From Thermohalobaculum sp039030915 (lineage in GTDB: Bacteria > Pseudomonadota > Alphaproteobacteria > Rhodobacterales > Rhodobacteraceae), in contig JBCCDG010000006.1 in assembly GCA_039030915.1 (NCBI GenBank), positions 10,276 to 74,275 on the forward strand: 64,000 nt of DNA, written 5' to 3'. The notes under the pieces were generated by a model that was given only the letters and a program-made list of their open reading frames with translations, searched no databases and was not told the origin of the DNA. A program made the translations under genes and the position numbers. This document shows positions 1-7,765 of this stretch, in pieces. Each line of letters starts with the position of its first letter. The stretch's first letter is position 1.

Positions 1-1014
1 CGCCGCGGGGCGGAGGACTGGCCCGGGATGGAGGGCAAGGTCTTCTACGTCTGGTTCGATGCACCCATCGCCTATATCGCCGCCACCGCCGAATGGGCCG
101 ATGCAGGCGGCCTCGACGATGCTGCATGGGAGCGGTGGTGGCGCGACGACAGGGGCGCTGGCGATGTCCGCTATGTCGAGTTCATGGCGAAGGACAACAT
201 TCCCTTCCACACCCTCAGCTTCCCCGTAACCCTCATGGGCGCGAGCGGCGACCTCCAGCCCGGCGGCAGGGAGGCGTGGAAGCTGGTCGACTATGTGAAG
301 GGCTTCAACTGGCTGACCTATGACGGGGGCAAGTTCTCCACCTCCCAGGGCCGCGGGGTCTTCATGGACCAGGCGCTCGACATCCTGCCGTCCGACTACT
401 GGCGCTGGTGGCTCCTGTCGAACGCGCCCGAGAGCGCCGATGCGGACTTTACCTGGGAAGCGTTTCAGGCGGGTGTGAACAAGGACCTGGCGGACGTGCT
501 CGGCAATTTCGTGAGCAGGATCACCAAGTTCTGCCGCTCGAAGTTCGGCGAGGCCGTGCCGGACGGCGCCTATGGCCCGCGCGAACATGCGGTGACGGCG
601 GCCATCGAAGGGCGCTTGCGCGCCTATCACAAGCATTTCGAGGCCATCGAGATACGGCGCGCGGCGGCGGAGCTTCGCGCGATCTGGGTGCTCGGCAACG
701 AGTACCTGCAGGAAGCCGCCCCCTGGGCGACGATCAAGACCGACGAGGCCGCGGCCAAGGCGACGGTGCGCTATGCGCTCAACCTCGTCCGGCTCTACGC
801 CATCCTCTCCCGCCCGTTCGTGCCGGATGCCTCGGACACGATGCTGAACGCCTTCGGACGCGCGGACGAGGCCGAGGACTGGCCGAACGATCTCGGCGCG
901 GCCCTCGAAGCGCTGGCACCGGGCGACGCCTTCGCGGTGCCCGACAATCTCTTCGCCAAGGTCACGGACGAGGCGCGCGAGGAGATGGCAAGCCGTTTCG
1001 CCGGCAGCGGCTGA
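1..1014 (+). CDS. metG: Methionyl-tRNA synthetase, C-terminal part (5' end outside window)
   Basis: This enzyme charges tRNA-Met with methionine in the cytoplasm. The reading frame is open from base 1, so the gene is cut by the window edge; the ATG at 28 is an internal methionine. About 337 residues of the usual 550-570 are present. Visible parts are the end of the Rossmann catalytic domain (the VWFDAPIAYIAAT stretch near the start), the KMSKS-type loop written KFSTS at 331-345, and the all-helical anticodon-binding domain that follows. The frame ends without an extra C-terminal tRNA-binding domain, as in many alphaproteobacteria. No partner gene follows; the next 400 bases hold a decayed fragment. 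The identification is very secure. Confidence 0.97.
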   Translation, partial: RRGAEDWPGMEGKVFYVWFDAPIAYIAATAEWADAGGLDDAAWERWWRDDRGAGDVRYVEFMAKDNIPFHTLSFPVTLMGASGDLQPGGREAWKLVDYVKGFNWLTYDGGKFSTSQGRGVFMDQALDILPSDYWRWWLLSNAPESADADFTWEAFQAGVNKDLADVLGNFVSRITKFCRSKFGEAVPDGAYGPREHAVTAAIEGRLRAYHKHFEAIEIRRAAAELRAIWVLGNEYLQEAAPWATIKTDEAAAKATVRYALNLVRLYAILSRPFVPDASDTMLNAFGRADEAEDWPNDLGAALEALAPGDAFAVPDNLFAKVTDEAREEMASRFAGSG

Positions 1015-1033
1015 ACCGGCGGCGGGAGCCATC

Positions 1034-1330
1034 ATGACACGCGCGCCGCTCACCGGGTAGGTCACGGACTGGCTGCTCGGCCAGGCTCTGGAGGATCCGG
1101 AGACGGCGGCGCTCTTCTCTTCGCCGATCTCTGCCAGCGCCTGCGTGCCACGGGCGTCCCGGTCGAGCGCGCGCTCCTGACTTCGCCTCATCCTCGATCC
1201 CCGCTTCGGCTCGGAGGGGGTGCTCTGGAAGAGCGACGGTGCCGTCGCGCTCGAACAGTGCGACCGCCGCCTGGTCGGCGGTGTCCGCTGGCTGCCCGCA
1301 ATTCTGCGCGCATCCTTCTCCGCCAGCAGC
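1034..1330 (+). pseudogene. Decayed fragment resembling the N-terminal domain of a class III adenylate cyclase
   Basis: The stretch from the ATG at 1034 reads as a broken protein spread over three frames. The first frame has an in-frame stop after about eight codons and then DWLLGQALEDPETAALF. The second gives FADLCQRLRATGVPVERALL. The third gives LILDPRFGSEGVLWKSDG. Placed end to end these match the order I recall for the sensor-like N-terminal domain of alphaproteobacterial adenylate/guanylate cyclases (WLLGEAL..., LCxRLxxxGxP, HPxFxGxGVLW). No catalytic cyclase domain is left. At least one stop and two frameshifts separate the pieces. It lies just upstream of a cyclic-nucleotide-binding-like gene. 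The family assignment is from memory of the pattern, so it is tentative. Confidence 0.4.
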
Positions 1331-1350
1331 GACCGGGCGCGATGCAGGCG

Positions 1351-1386
1351 TGAACGCATATATCGAATATTTACGCTGCGCTTAAC
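1351..1386 (+). promoter_or_regulatory. AT-rich candidate promoter of the Popeye-like gene
   Basis: This short stretch is strikingly AT-rich for the window (it contains TATATCGAATATTTACG) and lies about 60-95 bases upstream of the GTG start at 1445. It also holds TTTA and TTAA half-sites eight bases apart. No exact -35/-10 pair can be fixed by eye. Confidence 0.3.
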
Positions 1387-1444
1387 GCCACCTTCCGCTA
1401 AGGCTATGCGGGCGAGTGGGTGGTGTTTACGGAGACGGCGACCG

Positions 1445-2098
1445 GTGGATTTCGATGCGAGCTTCTTCGTGCATCTCGCAGCCGCCTGCTATGTCGCGGG
1501 ATACCTGATCCGCGACCAGCTCTGGCTCAGGACGCTGCTGCTTGTCGGCACGTTTTTCTACATCGCCTACTATTACTTCGCGCCGAACGTACCGCTCTGG
1601 GAGGCGATTACGTGGTCCTCCGTGATGGCGGCAGCCAATGCCTATGTGATCGTCGATATGGCGCGGGACCGGGCGAGCTTCGGCATCACGGCCAGCCAGC
1701 GCACGCTCTATGACCGCTTCGCCCCGATGGCGCCGGGGGAGTTCCGCCGGCTGGTGCGCATCGGGCATTTCCACGCGGTCGACGCGGAAACCGTGCTGAC
1801 ACGCGAGGACGTGCAGCCGACGCATCTCTACTTCGTCACCGAGGGGCCCATCGAGATCGAGAAGAAGGGCGGCTCCTTCACCATCGAGGCGCCGGCCTTC
1901 ATCGGGGAGGTCTCGCTCCTGACCGATAGCACGGCGAGTGCGACCGTCCGGCTCTGGCCGGGGGCGCGCTATGTGGCGTGGGAGCGGCGCGATCTGATGG
2001 TGCTGCTCGACCGGCGGCCGCAACTGCGCCAACGCTTCGACACGCTCCTCAACATCGACCTCGCCAAGAAGGTAGGGGCGGGGACGCGTACCGCCTGA
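1445..2098 (+). CDS. Membrane-anchored Popeye-like / cyclic nucleotide-binding-domain protein
   Basis: The predicted protein has 217 residues: an N-terminal membrane region (hydrophobic segments near residues 8-22, 29-46 and 52-70) followed by a cytoplasmic beta-roll domain (about 88-210). The layout and the end of the domain (ARYVAWERRDLMVLL, then a helix with LLNIDLAKK) follow the Popeye family, known in animals as cAMP effectors. The phosphate-binding cassette is visible as GEVSLLTDSTASATV at 154-168, but the arginine that grips the cyclic phosphate in classical domains is alanine here. The start is the GTG at 1445, with GGAG about ten bases upstream; the frame is open further upstream but that part reads as cyclase relic. 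Ligand binding is unproven. Confidence 0.7.
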   Translation: MDFDASFFVHLAAACYVAGYLIRDQLWLRTLLLVGTFFYIAYYYFAPNVPLWEAITWSSVMAAANAYVIVDMARDRASFGITASQRTLYDRFAPMAPGEFRRLVRIGHFHAVDAETVLTREDVQPTHLYFVTEGPIEIEKKGGSFTIEAPAFIGEVSLLTDSTASATVRLWPGARYVAWERRDLMVLLDRRPQLRQRFDTLLNIDLAKKVGAGTRTA

Positions 2099-2199
2099 CC
2101 CCGCCCGCGGGAACGCATGCCGGCGGGCCGTCCCCGTGTTGCCGGGCCCGGCAACGCGGGAGCGTCGGACGTCAGCGCTGCGAAGCGCGGCGCTGCGCC

Positions 2200-3378
<1,179 letters not shown>

Positions 3379-3423
3379 GTAAGTCTCCTCCGTTTCGTTT
3401 TTCGCTTTCCCCCTCTTCAACAC

Positions 3424-3455
3424 GAAAACCGCCCCGCACGAAAGCGCGGGGCGGT
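3424..3455 (-). terminator. Rho-independent terminator after the PstS-like/OmpA gene
   Basis: A perfect 10-bp GC stem (ACCGCCCCGC at 3428-3437 with GCGGGGCGGT at 3446-3455) has an 8-base loop. Read on the minus strand it is followed by TTTT, so it ends transcription coming from 5105 before the thiolase. Confidence 0.8.
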
Positions 3456-3515
3456 CATCAGGCTGTCGGTTCCGGTCGGTGGGCGGCTATCGCCCACCGC
3501 GAAATCGAGGGTCGA

Positions 3516-5105
3516 TCAGCTGTCGCTCTCGCGGACCCACACCTCGACGCGGCGGTTCGCGAAGCGACCGGCGAAGTTGTCGTTGCAGCCGACCGGCGTG
3601 AGCTCGCCATAGCCCTGCACCAGGACGGGGGAGCGGGTCAGCGCCTCCGAGCCGGTGATGTTCACGATCTCATCCAGCACGCCCTGTGCCCGGCGAACGG
3701 CGAGGGCGCGGTTGAGGTCGAACTGACCGATCGAGTCGGTGAAGCCGACCAGCATCACGTCGCGACCGACGAACTCACCCGCAGAGATGCGCGCGGCCAG
3801 CTCCTGCACGTCACGCAGCGACTTCGGGTCGAGCCGCGAGGAGCCCGGCGTGAAGCGGAAGGAGAGGCTGAGACGCTCGGCATTCCGCAGCTCGCCGAGC
3901 ATTTCGCGCATGAGCGGGAGCGAAAACTCCTCCTCGTTGGTGATCGTGTAGACGATGCGCTCACCCTCTTGGGCCAGCGGGCGGCTCTCGGTGCGGAGCG
4001 AGATGAAGCCCGCGTCCTCGATCAGCGGCTGCGCCTCGTCCGAAAGCGCGAAGTCCACCAGGTTCTTCGCATGGGCCGAGGCCACCTGCGGGTTCTGGTA
4101 GAGGTAGAGACGCCGGCTGAGCGGATACTCCTCGGTCTTCATCGCGAAGGTCGAGGGACGGGCGACGATGCCGCATTCGAGACGGAGCGCCAGCGTCTTG
4201 GAGGCACGCTCATAGGCGACGCCCGTGAAGCCGATGCCCGCGAGATCGTTCGACACCGTGTCGGAGATCAGCGCGTTGTCCTCGTAGAACTCGGCCTCGT
4301 CACTGACGTCGAGCCCGTTCGGACGCATCACCAGGCTGTCGAACGTATCGAAGGTGCCGCTGTCCGTCTCGCGCGAGTAGACGTTGATGTCGAGATCGAG
4401 ACCGCCGACCTCCGCCCAGTTGGTGATTTCACCTGCGAAGATATCCGCGATCTCGACGAGCGAGAGCGAGGCGATCGGGTTGTTCGGGTGCACGACCACG
4501 ATGAGGCCGTCGAGCGCGATCACGTGCTCGTTCGGCCCCTCACGCAGATCGCCGATGCCGACGGCCGCGAGCTTTTCGGCGTCGTCGTCGCGCATGACGC
4601 GGCTCGACATACCCAGCGCGGCCTGCCCTGCCGCGATGCCCTCGAACGACGTCGTGGAGCCGTGCGCCTTGAGATCGATGGTCGCCATCTGGCGGCCGTC
4701 CGGATGCACGACGCGCAGTGTGCTCTCGTTCTGCGTCGCCGAAAGCTCACGCTCGAAATCGGCGTCGAGCGAGAACGCATAGCCCTCGACCAGCGCCGGC
4801 ATGAGCTGGGCACCGATGGTGTTGGAGCCAAAGACACCGAATTCGGCGCCGAAGAGCTCGTTCACCGGGCAGCCCGGGCCATCGCACGACACCTGGGCGG
4901 CGGCGATGTTGAGCGTCCCGAGGCTGGTTGCGATCGTGTAGGTCGACCCATCGAATTCGATGAGTTCGCCATTCAGAGCCGTCGCGCCATCGAGCGACAG
5001 GAGAGTGATGGCCTTGGACTGCGCGAAGGCGGTGCCGGCCAGCAGGGTCGTCGACAAGGCGACGGCGAGCGCGGCGCTGTGCCGCTTCAGGTCGGTGAGC
5101 ATCAT
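3516..5105 (-). CDS. Periplasmic PstS-like substrate-binding domain fused to an OmpA C-terminal domain
   Basis: The product is a 529-residue secreted protein. A signal peptide (cleavage likely after AFA near residue 28) is followed by a PstS-type periplasmic binding domain (about 95-350; note the stretches around GMSSRVMRDDDAEK and YSRETDSGTFDTF) and an OmpA-family peptidoglycan-binding domain (about 412-529, with GFTDSIGQFDLNRALAVRRAQ and the final FANRRVEVWV). Such fusions probably tether a phosphate-type sensor or transport protein to the cell wall. No pst permease genes are near. Two ATGs are possible; the second, at 5102, is better spaced from GAGGGG. The gene lies 37 bases downstream of the 812-residue membrane protein and is probably cotranscribed with it. 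Confidence 0.88.
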   Translation of the reverse strand: MMLTDLKRHSAALAVALSTTLLAGTAFAQSKAITLLSLDGATALNGELIEFDGSTYTIATSLGTLNIAAAQVSCDGPGCPVNELFGAEFGVFGSNTIGAQLMPALVEGYAFSLDADFERELSATQNESTLRVVHPDGRQMATIDLKAHGSTTSFEGIAAGQAALGMSSRVMRDDDAEKLAAVGIGDLREGPNEHVIALDGLIVVVHPNNPIASLSLVEIADIFAGEITNWAEVGGLDLDINVYSRETDSGTFDTFDSLVMRPNGLDVSDEAEFYEDNALISDTVSNDLAGIGFTGVAYERASKTLALRLECGIVARPSTFAMKTEEYPLSRRLYLYQNPQVASAHAKNLVDFALSDEAQPLIEDAGFISLRTESRPLAQEGERIVYTITNEEEFSLPLMREMLGELRNAERLSLSFRFTPGSSRLDPKSLRDVQELAARISAGEFVGRDVMLVGFTDSIGQFDLNRALAVRRAQGVLDEIVNITGSEALTRSPVLVQGYGELTPVGCNDNFAGRFANRRVEVWVRESDS

Positions 5106-5142
5106 AATCCCCTCAGTTACGCTCCCTCAGGTGCAACGCCCC

Positions 5143-7581
5143 TCAGCGCTGCGAGATGATAATGTCGCGGACGGCAGCCCCGATCAGCGGGTCTTGCTCC
5201 GTTGCAACATCGTCGCAGGCCATCGCCCCCAGGCGACGGTCCTCCGGTTCCTCCAACCGTCCACGCGAGCTGCGCGTGATGGTGAAGCTCGGCCGCGCGA
5301 ACTCGCCCGACCCGCAGGTCGACGGAAGACGGTCGCGATGGCGGCTGGTGAAGTCGAGATACATCTTCACCACACCGGACTTGCCGCCGCGGCGGATCCA
5401 GTGGGTGTAGATCTGGACGTTCTGGCCCACGCCTTCGACGGGCGCGAAGCTGGCGAGATAGCCGCCGCCGCGCCGGCGCACCGCGCCGAAGTCCCGCGGC
5501 TGGTCGACGCGCACATGGCTTGTGCCGTCACGCTCCGCCGAGAACTCCAGCGCATGCAGGCCGAGCACCACCGGCGCGTCCCAGGCCAGGGCGACCCGCT
5601 CGATCCGCTCCACCGCGGTGAAGGGCACGCTGAACTCGAGCGTCTCGTCGTCGGCGAAGCTGAGCGCCGCGTCCGCCGAGGTCTCGAAGCCGTACATCGT
5701 GATCATGCCGCGGCCGGTTCGGTCGATCGTCACGCCGAACTTCATCTTGAGGTATTCGAGCTCGGCGACCGAGTCCGCATGGCAGGGCGAGGTGATCATC
5801 AGGTCTGTCTCGCCCGCGGCCCGCACGTCGAGCGTGATCGAGGGCGGCACGACGCAGGCAAGCTCGGTCGACGGCAGGCGCGCGATGTCGATCTGCTCGG
5901 GCGCATCCGTCACCTCGGGCTGCACGGCATCGCCGGCGCCGAGCGACGGCGAGGGCGACGTCACGCTGTCCGGGCTGATCGCGCTCATGCGCAGATCCCG
6001 CTCGTCACCCACACGGTCGGGCTGGGCAAGCGCCTCGGGGCCCGTGGTGTCGATGAGCGGCATCGCCGACATCGTGTCCCGCAAGTCCATGATCTCGCGC
6101 AGCGCCTCGGTGGGCTCGGCGAAGGCGATGGCGGCGCCGCCGGTAGCGACGGAGCCGACCGAGAGACCCGGATTGAGCTGGGTCGTGTCGGTTTCCGGGC
6201 CGGCGAGCTCGAGCGATTCGGCGCCTGCCTGCTGCGGCGCGGCGGTGGCGGTCGGCACCTCGACCCGGGCGAGCGCCAGCGTCGGCGTCGCCTGGCGACC
6301 GATGGCCGACGGTGCCGGTGCGGTGGCGCCATGGCCGGACACGGCGGACGGCGCGCTGCTGCCGCTGTCACGCACCACGTCGGGTGCCTGACCGCCGACC
6401 TGGGGCCGGGAGATGCCACTGCCCAGAGATCCCGGGAGCGACGGCGAACTCGGCTCAGGCGCGGCAAGCGCCAGCGACGTGCCGCCGCCGGCCGACGGCG
6501 CGGACGGTGCCGAGGGCGAGCCGATGGAGGGCGCGGCCAGCGACGGTGCGGCCGGGCGCGGCGCGCTTGCGGAGGGCTGTGCCGGGCTCCGGGCACCGGG
6601 CTGCGAGGGAGGCGCAAGCGCGAGCGACGACGGCGCGCTGCCAGCCGACGGGCTGCTGCGGCCGGGGATCGAAGGCGCCGGAACGGACGGTGCCGAGACG
6701 CTGGGCAGACCGGAAGACGGCGCGCTCGGCGTGGGCAGCCCGGCAAGCTGGCCGGGGACGGACGGGCTCCGGCTGGGCGCCGTGCTGCCTGGCAGCGACG
6801 GCGCGGACGGTGCGCCGCTGCCGCCGATCGAGGGCGACGTATCGGCAAGGGCGAGGCCGCTGTCGAGCGAGCCGCCGGGCGCGCGGAGACCGCCGCCGAC
6901 CTGCGGCGCGGAGGGGCTGGCGGTACGGCCGGGGCTGGCGGGCTGGCTACGGCCGGGCACGCCGGGCTGCGGCACCGCCGTCGCTGCGGGCGCGTTCGTC
7001 GCGGGAGCCGCCGGCTGATCGCCGGCACGCGGCAGCACGATCGATGGGAGCGGACGCGCAGGCGCGGTGTTCCGCTCGACCTCGATGGCGGCCGTCTCGA
7101 TTTCCTTGCCTTCGTCGTCGAAGGTCGGGCGCGCGAGCACGATGCCGCCGCCGCGCGTCGGCTCGGGGGCATTCCGCGTGCCGGTCGCCCCGCGAACGCG
7201 GACGACGACGACTCCGGGCTCAATATCGGACGCTTCGGCGAGGCTGTAGGTGATGCGCTGCGTCGCCTCGCAATCGTTCTCCGCAAGGAACTGGAGCGCG
7301 CCGGCCTGCACGAAGACACGGCCGCAGCCGGGCTGCGACAGCACCGTCAGCTGATCCTGTGCCCCCTCGGGCAGACCGCTATCGTTCGCTAGCACGTCGA
7401 TCCTGGTCAACGTGTCCGGCGCTACCTCGACATCGTCGCCCACGAACGCCAGCCCATCGCCGCCCGCGCCGCCGTCCCCGAAGAACTGCGACACCAGGTC
7501 CTGGCGCTGGACGAGCGTCCCGATCGCGAGCATCAGAACGACGCCGCTCAGGATTGAGATCATCCGATCGTCTTTGAACAC
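5143..7581 (-). CDS. Large envelope protein: membrane anchor, cadherin-like domain, long Pro/Ser/Ala linker, conserved C-terminal domain
   Basis: The product has 812 residues and no recognised function. From the N-terminus it shows one membrane segment (about 7-24), a cadherin/VCBS-like beta domain (about 45-135, with DVLANDSG and two cysteines), then about 350 residues of low-complexity Pro/Ser/Ala/Gly sequence, and a folded C-terminal region (about 570-812) with several cysteines. The linker carries a recurring LALA motif (SGLALA, SSLALA, TSLALA, PTLALA). The start is GTG at 7581 with GAGGG eight bases upstream; the in-frame ATG at 7563 is an alternative. The pairing with the PstS-like/OmpA gene suggests a shared envelope role, possibly spanning the periplasm. 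Function is inference only. Confidence 0.8.
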   Translation of the reverse strand: MFKDDRMISILSGVVLMLAIGTLVQRQDLVSQFFGDGGAGGDGLAFVGDDVEVAPDTLTRIDVLANDSGLPEGAQDQLTVLSQPGCGRVFVQAGALQFLAENDCEATQRITYSLAEASDIEPGVVVVRVRGATGTRNAPEPTRGGGIVLARPTFDDEGKEIETAAIEVERNTAPARPLPSIVLPRAGDQPAAPATNAPAATAVPQPGVPGRSQPASPGRTASPSAPQVGGGLRAPGGSLDSGLALADTSPSIGGSGAPSAPSLPGSTAPSRSPSVPGQLAGLPTPSAPSSGLPSVSAPSVPAPSIPGRSSPSAGSAPSSLALAPPSQPGARSPAQPSASAPRPAAPSLAAPSIGSPSAPSAPSAGGGTSLALAAPEPSSPSLPGSLGSGISRPQVGGQAPDVVRDSGSSAPSAVSGHGATAPAPSAIGRQATPTLALARVEVPTATAAPQQAGAESLELAGPETDTTQLNPGLSVGSVATGGAAIAFAEPTEALREIMDLRDTMSAMPLIDTTGPEALAQPDRVGDERDLRMSAISPDSVTSPSPSLGAGDAVQPEVTDAPEQIDIARLPSTELACVVPPSITLDVRAAGETDLMITSPCHADSVAELEYLKMKFGVTIDRTGRGMITMYGFETSADAALSFADDETLEFSVPFTAVERIERVALAWDAPVVLGLHALEFSAERDGTSHVRVDQPRDFGAVRRRGGGYLASFAPVEGVGQNVQIYTHWIRRGGKSGVVKMYLDFTSRHRDRLPSTCGSGEFARPSFTITRSSRGRLEEPEDRRLGAMACDDVATEQDPLIGAAVRDIIISQR

Positions 7582-7765
7582 GTCAGAACACCCTCAGCTC
7601 CGCCTCGCACGGCCCCCCGTACACCTGGCCCATACACGCGTTCCACCCCGGCTGAACGCCGCCGGATAAACTAGCAGTACGACAGAAACTTTTCTAGTCG
7701 CACTTCGCTTGACGCAATCCCGCTCCGCCCCAACCTGCCGAAGCCTGCCGGGAAGGAGACCAGCC
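7582..7765. promoter_or_regulatory. Divergent intergenic region with small inverted repeat
   Basis: This region separates the 812-residue envelope gene (minus) from the CoxL-type gene (plus). An AT-richer core (7665-7715) contains the inverted repeat ACTAG (7670-7674) / CTAGT (7694-7698), spaced by 19 bases, and a TTGACG at 7710-7715. It may be an operator or a promoter, but no full -35/-10 pair is convincing. Confidence 0.3.
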
